Assembly (NCBI GenBank): GCA_021432635.1
Contig: MU270047.1
Location: forward strand, 434,001 to 498,000
DNA: 64,000 nt
Direction of reading: 5' to 3'
Source of the DNA: Thozetella sp. PMI_491
Lineage: Eukaryota; Ascomycota; Sordariomycetes; Chaetosphaeriales; Chaetosphaeriaceae
This document shows positions 33,356 through 44,933 of this stretch, piece by piece. The position numbers and the translations under genes are program-made. Position 1 is the first letter of the stretch. The number at the start of each line of letters is the position of its first letter. The notes under the pieces are model-generated. The model made no database searches and was not told the origin of the DNA. It saw nothing but the letters and a program-made list of their open reading frames with translations.

Positions 33356-36317
33356 CTATATCGCGTAGTTGTTCTTGAGCGCCGCCTGGTCGTGAGGTTG
33401 CAATCGACCAATAAATTCGCTGAACTGAGGGATGATTTGGCGATAGAGGTTTATCACCTGTGAAGCTCAGGCACATGGATTAGCGAAGAGGACGGAAGAT
33501 GGGCATAGAAGGGGGGAGATATACGCTTTGGAAGACTTCGTGCATCTCGGCCTTAACGGGCGTACGAAGCTTCAGATCCTCATATCGCGCGATCACGGTG
33601 AAGAACTGCAGGAGGACGTTCTCGATGGCCTGGGGGTTCTGGGCGACTGTCATACTGAAACCCTTTAACGCGGTAGCCTTCTCCTCCGACGGGTCCAATT
33701 CCTCGATCGCGGCGAGGAACTCCTCGGCGAAGGTGGGCAAATGCGGCGCGAGCAATTCGTAGTTGTCCAGCCCAAGTCGACCGAGGCAGATGGCGGCATT
33801 CTCGTTGACGCTTCTCGGCACGCGGGGATTGGAGATGATCTCGACGCACCGTTGCAGGAGCTCGGAAGCGTATGGTGCCATGTCCTTCTTGTACTGAAGT
33901 GCAACCTCTCCGGCACCCCAACAAGCATTGTTGACGACGCTGAACCCGCTGTCAATCTCCTCGTCGAGGATGTTGTCAAGATCCACGCGCTTCAGCAAGA
34001 TCGGCAGAAGCTTGGGCAGGTACGGCTTGAGCTGTTCAAACACGTATCGGGCGCAGTCGCCAAGAAGGGCGTAGGCAGACTGCTGGACCTCGTCAGTGGG
34101 GTCTTCCATGCAAAAGCTAAGCAGCTCAAAGAACGAGTTCTGGCTCTGAATGAGGCTGGTTGCCTTCTGGTCGTCAAGCGCCTGGATGATGGCACTGAGG
34201 AGGTCTAGGCTCGTGACCAAGAAGTCCTTGTCAGGAGAATCAAAGGTTGGGTTGTTGACGGCAACTAAGGCCTGCTCGAGATTCTGGTGGATTATGTTGA
34301 CGCAACGGACAAAGATTGGCTCGGCGTAAGGGGAGAAGGCATCACCGAGGGCCATGGCAACATAAGAGAGACACTCTAGAAGCGGGAAGAGCTCGCGCGA
34401 CTGGTCTCCGACCTTCTGCCACCGGTCGATCAAGGCGGGCATGAGCTGACCGGACAGCTCGGGACGGCAGAGGACGGGACCGATGTGCTCCGCTAGCGTC
34501 TGGATGCAGTCGTATAGGATCCATACGTTCCTATCCTTGTACTTCTGGAAGCATGTGACATACTGTCGGATGATGACCTCGCAGTACGGTTCGAGCTGCT
34601 TTCCAGCCTTCTCCTCGAGGTTCGCCATCGCCGACGCGCCCGCCTCCTGGACCTTCTTGTTCTTGTCCAGCATCTTTCGCAGGATGCCGTCCATCAGAGG
34701 CATGAAGTACGCCTCCTTTTGAGCCTGGTCTTGCAAGCTGGCGGCCCAGGACGAGTATCTGCCTAGCGTCCAGCATGTAATCTGCCGGACGACAGGTTCC
34801 TGGTCTTCTAGCAGGGTGATGAGGTACGGGACGAGTTCCGGGAGGTGAGGGATCACAACATCCATGCAACCCTCAGCGACGGCGCCGAGTGCCAGAACCG
34901 CGGCCTCGCGGTAGGGCCAATCCTCGTGCTTCAAATTGGTCTGCAGATAGGGTAATATGGAGGCGAAGATGGATCCGCCGAAGTCGCGAGCGAAGACGTC
35001 GAGAGCGGCGGCAGAGCACTTCCGAAGAGTCCATCGCTCGTCCGGGCTCTCGTCACCCTCGTCAAGATCATCAATCTCGCCTTCCTCGAGGTCATCATCC
35101 ATGCTGGCAAGCTTCTCGTAGGCGTTGCCGTTCTGGCTTTGATCTGCCGAGGCTTCGCCGTTGGCCCCGGCCCTACGCCTCAGGTCCTTCTTGGCAAATT
35201 GAGGCTTGATATCCTGCTCGTTGTCCTCCTCGTCTTCGTCGTCGGACGCGCCGCCCAACATTGCGATGTCCTCCGGGCTGTAGACCATGGACTCTAGGAG
35301 GATAGGTATGATCTTGCTGACGTACGGCTGAAGCTCACGCCAGAGAGTCTCGTGCTCGCCGATTGAAAGCCAGAACTCGGCAGCTTCGCACGCGAGGTCA
35401 TCGTCGTCGCTCTTCTGCTGCTGGACGATGTAATCTACGAGTCCGGAGAGATGGGGTAGCAGCTTGTCGGGACGTGTCTCAACAAGATTCACAAACGTAC
35501 GGCAGACCTGGCGGCGCACGTCGGCCACTGGGTCTTCGGACAAGAAGAATAGATGCTGGAGGAGGTCGTCGATGGAGTTGAGCATAGCTTGCGGCTTCCG
35601 GGGTGTGAAGACGTTTATCGCAGTCAGCGCTTGCACTCGAACCTTCGGCAAAGGGCTCTTGGTTGCTTCGATAAACTTTGGCAGCAAGAAATTGAGGGGT
35701 CGCTGGCCGTTGAGCTCACGCTCCAGCATCTTGGTGTTGTCTTCACAGATCTTGGCCATCGTTGTCATGGCACCCTCTTGGGCCTCGTTCGACACCTGGC
35801 CGCCTTCGTTGCTCAGTAAGTTTAGCAGTTGCGGTAAGAACTCGGGCCAGCTCATTAACCCTCCGCGGCGGATCAGCTCGGTCGCAATGTTTCCGGCATA
35901 GTTTCGGATCTGGGAGTTCTTGTCTTGGATGCCCAGCGGAATCGCCAACTTGACGAGGGCTAGACTCTGTTCGGGGATCTGCTTGAAGCCGGATTTGACA
36001 TTATTCTTCAGCATGATAGCCGCGGCTGACCGGACTAGATGGTACTCCTCGGGTGAGAAGCTCAATCCTGCAGGAGGGGTGGCGCTCGAGAAGATATAGG
36101 CAAGGTAGTTGTTGATGTCCGGAGAGGACTTCGCCTGTGCGAGCATCTGACGAGAGGAGAGGGGTTAGCTTTGTGAGGCACGCCGCTGGCGATTCAGGGG
36201 ATTGCGACGCCTCACCTGCTCGGCCTGCTTCTGCGCGGCCTTGTTGAAACCGCTCAGCGAGTCCTTGAGGCATGAGGACAGGGTGCTCAAGGACTCGGCG
36301 TTGGGTTCCCACGCCAT
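33356..36317 (-). CDS. KAP104: Importin beta-2 / transportin, Kap104-like
   Basis: Three exons on the minus strand, 36317-36216, 36146-33525 and 33457-33356, give 941 residues. Introns are 69 and 67 bases, both phase 0. The first exon supplies MAWEPNAESLSTLSSCLKD. The last supplies VINLYRQIIPQFSEFIG and ends NNYAI. Reading through the second intron would instead end the protein early at 33480. The protein is made of HEAT repeats. An acidic loop in the middle (DDEDEEDNEQD and DDLEEGEIDD, about residues 330-395) precedes ERWTLRKCSAAALDVFA, a pattern typical of transportins. In this family the karyopherin carries PY-NLS cargo, mainly mRNA-binding proteins, through the nuclear pore, and Ran-GTP releases it with help of the acidic loop. 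Length fits (yeast Kap104 is 918 residues). It is followed by PAC4 in the same orientation about 2.6 kb upstream. Confidence 0.95.
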
Positions 36318-38895
36318 GTTTGGGTGGGTTGTGGGTGAGGGGGGAATTGGCGGGGGTTGTTCAGGAGCGCGAGGATGCAAATTGGGAGATCGCAAAGTAT
36401 CGTTGGCAGACTTCTAGACGCTGCGATCGCAGTAAGCCCCTAGAGGGAGCGTCGCAGGGAACAAATGGCTCGAAGCACGCGACGCGGACAACAGTGAAAG
36501 TCGGGATGCGCTGGTTGTGCGATGCGCAAGCCGGTGAAGGGGCCTCTTTAGTTTTCCAACGACGGAGGTGGCATCTGCTAAGTGGGGGGTGGGCGGGCTG
36601 GTCAGTCTCTCAATTCCTTTGGGCAGATTTGCGGGCGGGGAGCTCTCGTAAAACTGGACCCTGGGCATCGCACGGGTGTGCCGCCTTGACGAGATCAACA
36701 GACACAGGGGTTCCTGAGGAAGACTCACTCACACAGCTTCACAAGGTCGCCACAGTCCTGCAGGGGGTCCCGAGATTTTTTTTTGCGGTTGGAGGGGTGG
36801 TGGTGGTGTGGAGGAATGGTTTGCCTTGGTTAGGTTTTGTTGTAGAGACGGGTCTGTCAGTCAGGAAGCTGCGTCCCTCACTAGTGGATGTGGGGTGTTT
36901 CAAAAATTCGGGTCGACTTGACTTTTTTTTTTTTGGCCCTCCCTGGAGGGCAAAGATGGTTGTCCACTACGGCTGGCCCACGAGGCCAGAGAAAAGGGGG
37001 GGGATGGGTGTTCAATTTTTGTATGCCCCTCTCGCCTTGGACCACGAACGATGGGCAGTGAGATTCCCGTGGCTGTTCGTGGGATAAAACGAAGAGGTGG
37101 GCAGACTGATAACGATAACGGATGCCCGTGCTTTCCCCCACTGCACATCAGACGCCATTCGAATGTCTTAATTTCGCCGTCGGAAAGCGGAGGCAAAGGA
37201 GAGTATACAGTAACGGAAAGCCAAAAGGAAGCCGGAAGCCAGGGGAGAGGCTCAAGAGCCAAGAGAAGCTGAAGAAATAAAGACCACTATATATGCATCA
37301 GAGCCGGCTCAAAGGGGTTCCCCCCTGCCTCCTCTCTTGTCGGTCGAAGACCTACACCACACTTTGTACTGCTACAAGGTAACGTGAGGTGCTGTGCGCT
37401 GGCAAAGGCAGCACGAGACCGCCGTGTGTCTCGCGGCCTTGCTACATTGCCGCGCAGGCAGCCGAGGTAGCCCTAAGAGCCCGAAAAATGGGTTTTTATT
37501 CTATGATTGCAAGACAAGACGAACAGGGGGTCGGCGTGGAGGGCTAGGGGATGACAGCCCAAAACCAAGGCACCGTGGATCAAACCAGGGGTCTTGTCTG
37601 CCCCTCCAAGGTTCAATGGGGCGGCCAACACCTGTGAGCCTGTAACCGTTTGCTTCTTGCTCCAAGATACCAACACCAGACGCCAGGGTATTGCGGATCT
37701 CCGGTTTGTTCTCCCATCTGACCTGCCTGAGCAATCCAAAGCACGGTTGGCAACCAGACCGCTCCTTGTCTGATGACTGTGGGTCGAGGGTCGTTACAGG
37801 CATGAAATGGTCTCTGTTTGGCCATCTCGAACCCTTGGCTACCACCAAGCAATGGCAAGATGCAGATACTTTGGTCAGTGATCGCTAGAAATATGCAGCA
37901 AGAAAATGACGGCGTCCATAAAGACCACGCACGAGGCCCAGCCTAGAAATCGGTTCGTCGCTCCTGGTTCGCGCCGACAGTATCTACTAGGTGTCGTTTT
38001 GCGCCATTCTTCCCCAGGCACTAAGACACCCGAACCGCTGCTCCAGTATCCGGTTCATCAGATGGGATGATGTTTCTATGGGATTGGTCGGTGGTGGCCA
38101 GCCGGAAGCTGCCCTGGTCTTCGCCAGGAAGATCTCACCCTCCCCGCCGTGCAACCTTCGTCTGCGCCATATCTACGAAGGGCGAATCGTACCGGAAGCT
38201 CCCTTGCTAGCCGATTCCGATCGTGTCACGCCAAGTATTTCTGCCCAAGGAAACTGGCCCTGTATTTTTCTAGACCTCTGTATCGTAATCTACCAGCTTG
38301 AACGCTTGACGAGGACATATGGTGTAGAGGTAGGGTTGGTGTTAGAAAGGTTCAACAGACGCCGAGCCAGACACTGTGCGTTCTCTTGAGCGCCGCCAGA
38401 GCTTTTGATGCGCTACGCTGCCTCCTTCGTCTAGCCTACTTTAGCCCTTGCTTGGCTTGCGACTATGGTACGCTCCAGCGCCAAAGACAGGTTGTATGGT
38501 AACTGCCAACGCCTTTAAGCATGTGGTCAGTACGAAGATCCTCCCATGGCACGGTCGCCTTCTCGACAGCACCGAGCTTGGTCGGAACCCCGGGCAGTTC
38601 CAGAGTCGTACCGGCGCCTCGGGGCCCTCAGAGGCATACGCGGGGAAGGCTAGCCAGGGCAAAAAGATAATCCAGCTGAGCCTCTGGTGGGAGTTGTGCA
38701 CAGATGGCCGGGAGGGGTGAAGTTCAGGCCCATGGCGTTTACCAACAAACGCGCCGGCGCCTTGTACTCTCTGGGCCACGTAGGGTCCAGCGCTGCCGCA
38801 GACGTCAACTCTGTCCAACGTCGCACCACTATGAACGAGTACCTCCGAGCGACGGCCGGCCACAAGACACCCCAAGCGGCCCCATTTGGTGCGCT
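36318..38895. other. Intergenic region between KAP104 and PAC4
   Basis: Both flanking genes are on the minus strand, so this holds the KAP104 promoter and the PAC4 3' region. A 271-codon plus-strand frame at 36272-37087 overlaps the first KAP104 exon and crosses homopolymer T runs; I do not believe it. Frames at 37991-38389 and 38441-38899 have no domain that I recognise. Confidence 0.55.
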
Positions 38896-39422
38896 CTAGG
38901 TCTGCGGTTCGTGGAGCTGCCCCACCCCCGGCGCAGCAACGACGCCCAGGCGTTGCAGCTGGGCGACTACGACCCGGACGACCTGGCCTAGGGCCTCCAG
39001 CTCTTCTTCGACGGTACCACCAAGCCCGGTGCTAGCAAAGCTCATAGAGTTTCCCACGTACGCTGGCCGCTGTGTCTTCCTGACAAGAAGCTTGGCCAGG
39101 CGCGTCGTGAGCTCCAGCGTTGGTTCCACCGTCAGGAGCGGCGTCGAGAGCGGCTCGCTGGGATTGAACCTCTGGATGCCGACGGTCAGCCTCACACGAC
39201 GGCTTGCAGACGGGAGAGGGTTAAGGTGTCCGGTGGAGAAAGGGGACCAACATCGGGCAGCGCGTAGACGAAGGACCCCAGTGGTGCGGGTGTTCCGGCC
39301 TCGTCAGCGCCGGCAGTTGTGAGGAAGAGCACGACGGCCTTCTCTTTGACCGAAAGGTGAATGTAGATGCGAGTGTCAAGAGACCTCGGCATGGGTATGG
39401 AGAGCTGGATTGGAGTGTCCAT
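38896..39422 (-). CDS. PAC4: Proteasome assembly chaperone 4-like protein
   Basis: Two exons, 39422-39252 and 39171-38896, separated by an 80-base phase-0 intron (GTTGGT..CCAG, with GCTGACC as likely branch site) give 148 residues. The first part (MDTPIQLSIPMPRSLDTRIY, then VVLFLTT and GSFVYALPD) and the second (RFNPSEPLSTPL, LAKLLVRKTQRPAYVGNS, FASTGLGGTVEEE) follow the fungal PAC4 pattern. PAC4 pairs with PAC3 to guide alpha-ring formation of the 20S proteasome in the cytosol. The ATG at 39422 is the first in frame; an open extension upstream has no ATG before a stop. The gene faces the methyltransferase gene across 586 bases, so the two may share a promoter region. Neither exon alone is longer than 92 codons, so it is easy to miss. 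Confidence 0.88.
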
Positions 39423-40008
39423 TGCGTCGCGGCTAGGCTGGGCTGTGCGGGACAAGACTGTGATGGTGGCAGTAGTGAGGCCGGTCGATGCGGTCGATGA
39501 GGTCGATGCAGTTGTTTGCCAGGCCCAGCGAGAGATAGATGATGCCTCAGTGCTAGTGTGGAGAACCTAGCGGTGGGCGAATGTTGGGTGGTGCCGCGGG
39601 CACCGATTGGGTCCGCTGCAGTTCGCGGCGGCAGTAGAGAGGCCCACCAACGGAGGGCTTTAGTATAGACCTGTGCCAGCCCATCCAGAAGGCACTAATC
39701 GCCTATCGCCGTTGGTTTTTACACAACAGACTCACCCTCAGTCCGCCACTGTCAATTTCGACTAGATCCACAGGCCTGTGAGTTTTGAGCCACCTTCAAC
39801 ATGCCTCGTCTCTAGCCCTCAATTTCCCCCTCCCCTTCCACGGGAACATCTTTCCCTGGTATTTTGCAGAGAAAACCGCTACCCCAATCCACATCGTGCA
39901 GCGGTTTCCTCGAGTCCTCATCGGGACAAGGTGCCACCGACAGGAGGAAGGCGTGCATACTGCCCAACAAAAACCTGCCATAGCTCATCCGCCAACATAA
40001 CTACTACG
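39423..40008. promoter_or_regulatory. Divergent promoter region of PAC4 and the methyltransferase gene
   Basis: The 586 bases between two divergent start codons must carry both promoters. The side next to the plus-strand gene is C/T-rich. I see no clear TATA box. Confidence 0.55.
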
Positions 40009-41383
40009 ATGGAGGACGCGCCGCCCCCGATGCAGGACAACCACTGGAGCGGCGTTGAGACTGCTATCGACGATCCAGAGGAAGAGAAGGTCGTCTTCGT
40101 GGCGCTAGATTCATACCTGTGAGCATCTCATCATCCCCATCTCATGACACCATCTGCCGCCCTTATCGGCATCACACACGCGGCTCTCTATCTCCGCACC
40201 CCCCTTTTGGTCTGAGCCTGCCCTTATCCGCAGGTTTGTCCTGCATCGTGCTCGCATGCTGACCCAGTCGCGCAGTCAGTACGCCAAGGTCTCACACTTC
40301 AACTGTACGCATCTTCGCCGGCAGGCCTTCTATGCCCTGCCTCAGGCGCAGTGGCAGATGCTGGCGGCGGCGCCCTTCCACTTCCTTGAAACCTTGGACA
40401 TGGTGGATGCAGCCATCGATTCCAACGCGGACCTGGCTCGCATGATTGTCAAGACTGGCCTCCAGTCCTTCCTGCTTGGCCAACCTCTTGGCCAGGAACC
40501 GTCTCTTCCAAGACAGTGGCAAGGCAGTGCGAAGCACTCCGATATCGATAAGGCGAGGAGCACTCTCCGCCAATTCTACCGCGATTGGTCGGCGGCGGGC
40601 GCCCGAGAACGGGCTGCTTGCTACGGCCGTGTCATGGAGGTTCTCCTGGATCATAAGGGTAAGCGAGGCGCCGACGCGCCGCCCATGAAGGTGCTCGTCC
40701 CTGGAGCTGGCCTCGGACGCTTGGTGTTCGACCTCGCGCTGAGTGGATTCGATGCTGAGGGCAATGAAATTTCGTATCACCAGCTTCTTGCCTCGGCCTA
40801 CATCCTAAACCACTGCGAGCGCGCGGGGAAGCACACCATCTACCCTTGGGTGCACTCGTTCTCAAACCACAGGACGCGTGCGAACCACATGCGCGGCTAC
40901 GCTATCCCGGATGTGCATTGCGCGTCGGAGATGGCATCCCGCCAGGGCACTGGCGAGATGAGCATGTGCGCAGCCGATTTTCTGTGCCTTTACAGCGACG
41001 AGGAGCACGCGGATGCGTACGATGCAGTGGCTAGCGTGTTCTTTCTTGACACTGCGCCGAATCTGCTTCGCTACCTGCAGACCATCTTCTACTGTATCAA
41101 ACCAGGCGGCTTTCTCGTCAACTTCGGCCCACTGCTGTGGCACTTCGAGAATAATGCTCCGGGGTCTGGCAGCGACGGCGAACATGACACCTCGGGCATC
41201 GCAGATCCTGGTAGTTTCGAGCTCGCTGACGACGAGGTCATGAAGTTGGTTGAGTCTATTGGCTTTCAGGTGGAGACCTACGAGACAGGCCTCAGCGCAC
41301 CATACATACACGACGCCGAGTCGATGCTGCAGAACGTTTTTAGCGCGAGCTTCTGGGTGGCTCGCAAGCCGAGGGCAGGGTGA
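40009..41383 (+). CDS. Carnosine N-methyltransferase-like protein (N2227 family)
   Basis: Two exons, 40009-40118 and 40234-41383, joined across a 115-base intron (GTGAGC..CCGCAG), give 419 residues. The first exon is MEDAPPPMQDNHWSG... and ends in SYL; without it the frame would start at an internal Met. The SAM-binding motif is VLVPGAGLGRLVFDLALSGF followed by GNEISYHQLLASAYILNH, which is characteristic of this family. Further family blocks are FLDTAPNLLRYLQTIFYCIKPGG, VNFGPLLWHFEN and a C-terminal AESMLQNVFSASFWVARK. Animal members methylate carnosine to anserine. The fungal substrate is not known, so the name marks the family only. It converges with the dehydrogenase gene, with 275 bases between stop codons. 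Confidence 0.93.
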
Positions 41384-41658
41384 CTAGAATAAATCCTGGA
41401 AAGGACTCCTCCCTGTCCTGTCCATCAGAGATAGCTGCAGCTCCAGCACCGGAGTCCATGGCGGCGCGGGGGCGGAAGGACATCTCGCTCATGAATTAAT
41501 GATGGTAATGACGATAATACAGGGGCATTTGCATGGAAAGGTGTGGTACACTGGCATACACCAATAGACCGGGCTCTCTAGGAGGACCCAACAAGAACCG
41601 TGGCCCTGAATAGAGACTGGACTGCCTTACTTTGGTATTCGCCTTGCTGCTTGCCTGT

Positions 41659-42614
41659 CTACAACTTTGGCCCAGGCGTCACGAGCTCTCCTCGGTGCCA
41701 CATGGCCCCGCCGTCGACAGCTATCTCGGCTCCGTTGACATGCGACCCCGCCCGGCTGGTCAGGTAGACCACAACCCCGGCCATGTCCTCCGGCTTCCCG
41801 AGCTTCCTGAGCGGATTCGCGTTCCCGATGGCGTCGACCCCACCGGAGAGCTCCAGCAGTCCGTTGCTCATCTTGCTGGGGAAGAAGCCGGGACAGATGC
41901 TGTTCACTGTGATGTGCCTGGGTCCCAATTCCACCGCCAGGTTCCTACCTAGATGCAGCACAGCAGCCTTGCTGGAGCTGTACCCGTACGTGCCCTGCTT
42001 CCCAATCGTGCCGATGCCAAGGCCGGCCACGCTGGACGTGATGAGAACGCGGGAGGGATCCTCGACGGTGCCCCGCTTCTCCAGCAGCGGGAGGAACTCG
42101 CGGATGGTGTTGAAGACGCCGCGCACGTTCAAGTCGAACACCTTGGCGAAGGCGCTGTCCGGATGCGTGTCGATGTACTCGCCCCAAGTGGCGCCTGCAT
42201 TAGCCATGAGGATGTCGACATGATCCGTGTGCTTCTTGACCTCGGCAACCAGCTGCTGGACCCCAGCGAGCGTCGAGCTGTCGGCCGGTACTGAGATGGC
42301 CCGGGCGCCGGGTGCGAGGTTGGGTAGAGCGTTGAGCGTCTTGACCGCGGCGTCGCAGGCAGCGGCCTTGCGCGACGAGATGAAGACGAGGGATGCGCCT
42401 GATTGCAGGATTCTGTTTTGCACCAGAGCCAAGCGTTAGCTAGAGCTTTCTCGCCTTGGAACCACGGTGAGCCTCAACAGGAGGACGCTGGCATGGAGAA
42501 AACCTACGCCGACGCAGAGCTGAGCCCGAGGCCGCGGGAGCCGCCCGTCACAACGGCAACCTTCCCTTTGAGGGAGAAGAGGGACGGGAAGTCGTGGAGC
42601 TGAGCCTCGGCCAT
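41659..42614 (-). CDS. Short-chain dehydrogenase/reductase (RhlG-like)
   Basis: Exons 42614-42508 and 42412-41659 (intron 95 bases, GTAGGT..AACAG) give 286 residues. The first exon holds the NAD(P)-binding glycine motif VTGGSRGLG, which the large exon alone lacks. Other hallmarks are NAG (DILMANAGATWG), LNVRGVF, the catalytic Ser in LITSSVAGLG, the YSSSK motif (Y-x3-K) and PGFF after ITVNSIC. Classical SDRs of this length oxidise or reduce alcohols and ketones with NAD(P)H. The closest pattern I recall is the 3-oxoacyl-ACP reductase group often labelled rhamnolipid-biosynthesis RhlG. The Ser-Arg after the glycine motif suggests NADPH use. Substrate unknown. All catalytic residues are present. 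Confidence 0.92.
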
Positions 42615-43841
42615 TGTGGGGGATTGATCTCGGGTCTCGACGTGTGTTGGAGTCGAGCTGGATTGTCACAATTTTCGGGGGATTTGTCCTTCAAAGGCCA
42701 GCTTCGAGCCTCGTTATAGACGGAGTCGGGGCGCCATCGCTCGCTGGGCTTCGGCACCCGGTGTTGCGCTCCCCGGCTCTGAGGGGAACTGCGAGAGATG
42801 CCGAGGCTCGGCCAACGCACGGCGCATCCCTCTTGATTGGTCCGAATGACCGGATCGACCTCGGATCCATTTCCCATCATTGTATAAATAACATGGCATT
42901 GTTTCCTTCTTTTTTCCCCCCAAGTAGGTACCTAGCTGGGTGATACACTGAACAGGCACCTGGCAAGTGCAAACCTATCAATCTTTGCATATTTCCATTC
43001 CGTTCTGTCCTTTTTGTCCCTTTCTTCCCGGGGGGCTTGTACGAAACTCACGGCAACCGAGTCATTCGCGCCATCAGGGTGAGAAATGGTCCAAGCTCCC
43101 TTGACGAGCCTACCTTAAGTTGCTAGAACTATTTATTGGCGGCCATATGGCCGAGGTACTTGGCCCGTTGTGTAGTCTTTTCTTGTGACTTCTTTTGTGA
43201 GCTTGTTTTGCTCGCTTAGGGGCACATGCTTGGACTGCACTTTCTTACAAATATTGCTATCTCCTCCAACCAGAGTGAGTCGCCGATGTGGCGACGGTCA
43301 AGACACTCGTGTCGCGAGTGCCAGATGCAAGCGTCTGCTTTCCTAGCAGCAGAATACCTCACTCTCCTTAACATTAATTAAGGTATGAGTCAACACTCTT
43401 TCACCTGAGAGTGCAGTTCCCCGTCGTCTATATCAGGGGTATATTCGTGGCACGATGACGGAGCCGTCTTGGTTGGGCACTTTCCGTGGTGAATACTTGT
43501 TGATAGGCTATCATCTTTGTATGTCAGCCTCAAGCACTGTGTCATAGCGTAATAACTCAGGTAGTGGCTGACAGCTTCGAGAACGCGAAGGAGCTGGGGG
43601 AGATGGTCCGTGCACGCTATTTGACCCTACGCGACGGAGTCCTGGAATGGGATTGTTTGTTTCCTTTGACCTCCTGCTCGCTTCGATTCTTCATAACGGC
43701 GGTTCCATCTTCACCACCCGGGATCGCAAAGACTACCGACGCAGTCCATGTCCCGTTAGCACGTGTCGCATCCTGAAACCCCGCAATTTCGCCTTTCAAC
43801 CATCACCGCATCGCAAATACTCGTCGCGGCGCATTCTCACG
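42615..43841. promoter_or_regulatory. Divergent region between the dehydrogenase and THO1-like genes
   Basis: The 1.2 kb between two divergent starts holds both promoters. A TATA-like TATAAATA occurs near 42885. An inverted pair CACTCTC/GAGAGTG around 43368-43415 encloses CCTTAACATTAATTAAGG, itself a small palindrome. From 43647 the leader of the plus-strand gene stays in frame with its start codon. Confidence 0.45.
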
Positions 43842-44933
43842 ATGGCCGACTACGCATCTCTAAAGGTTCCGGAGCTCAAGAAGCTCCTGAACGAGCGCGG
43901 TCTCCCCCAGGCCGGCAACAAGGCAGATCTTGTCAAGCGCCTCCAGGAGAACGATGGTGCGAAGGCAGCGCCAGCTGGCGGAGACATTAAAGACGGTCAA
44001 GGTGAGTCTCGCTCGCGCCTCGCCCGGCTTCCCTTCACTTTGCGATTTGCGACTTCACCTTCCTCAAAGCTTCATGAAGAGCTTTCTCTCTCCTTCTAGT
44101 CCTGCCCATTTTTACTCCCTTCAAATCCCTAGGAGGGAGAGCAAAGGACACAAAGAACCCATCAACTTTACTTGCTCAATCATCATTGTACCATGGATTC
44201 TCTGTCGCCTAAGCCTGACGAGGCTCCTATCCCAACCGAGAGCGCTCTTCCTGACTATATTCTTGCCATATTCGCAGAGGAGATCACCTATGACGACGAT
44301 GAAGTCACTCCGCCCAAGCCTACCGAGGAGCCCGCCGCTCCAGCGGCCGCTGAGCCCGTCAAGCCGACAAGTGCTGATGCTTCTGCTCCTGCTCCGGCTG
44401 AGAACGCAGAGGCCAGCGAGGCTCCTGTGACCGCCGCCGAGGGCGACGACGCAACCGACAATAAGTACGCCAAGACGATGCCCGACCTCGCGCCGACCGA
44501 TGCCAAGACAGAGGCTGAGAAGCGCGCTGCCCGTGCCGCCCGCTTCGGCATCCAGGCTGAGGAGAATACGGATCAGTCCAAGGAGCAGAAGCGAGCCGAG
44601 CGCTTTGGTCTGGGTAAGGATCAGATCAGCGCCCTCGATAGCGCATTGCCCGATCGCCCAGCGAAGCGCGGCCGCGAGCGCACCGACGATGGAAGCCGCG
44701 ACAACAAGCGGGGCCGTGGACAGGGCCGCCAGCAGGGACGGGGAAACCACGGCGGTGGCCGCAACCGTCAGGATCGTCGCGACGGTGGCGAGAAGAAGTC
44801 GTCCAAGACTTTTTCCGACGACCCAGCCGAGGCAAGTCCTTCCAGCTTCTCCTTACCTCTTCCACAGGATATATATTAACTTTGCTTATAGAAGAAGAAG
44901 ATGGAGGACCGGGCTAAGCGCTTCGCAAATTAG
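43842..44933 (+). CDS. THO1: SAP-domain mRNP protein, THO1/SARNP-like
   Basis: Three exons, 43842-44001, 44278-44831 and 44892-44933, give 251 residues. The N-terminal SAP domain (YASLKVPELKKLLNERGLPQ, then GNKADLVKRLQ) binds nucleic acid. An acidic, Ala/Pro-rich linker follows, then two copies of the Tho1/SARNP RNA-binding pattern (KRAARAARFGIQ and KRAERFGLGKDQ), an RGG-like RGRGQGRQQGRG tail and a third short copy, KKKMEDRAKRFAN, from the last exon. Family members package nascent mRNA with the THO/TREX export machinery in the nucleus. The last intron (44832-44891) starts GCAAGT, so it is of GC-AG type; without it the frame runs into unrelated residues. The first intron is long for this gene set (276 bases). 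An in-frame ATG at 43647 would add 65 residues, but family members start at the SAP domain. Confidence 0.88.

Noticed and set aside
36272-37087. 271-codon plus-strand open frame
   Set aside because: It overlaps the first exon of KAP104 on the other strand, crosses T homopolymers and has no recognisable domain.
37991-38389. 132-codon plus-strand frame
   Set aside because: No domain and no splice partners; not supported as a gene.
39161-39180. B-box-like GGTTCAATCC on the minus strand
   Set aside because: It is the start of PAC4 exon 2; the flanks do not form a T stem.
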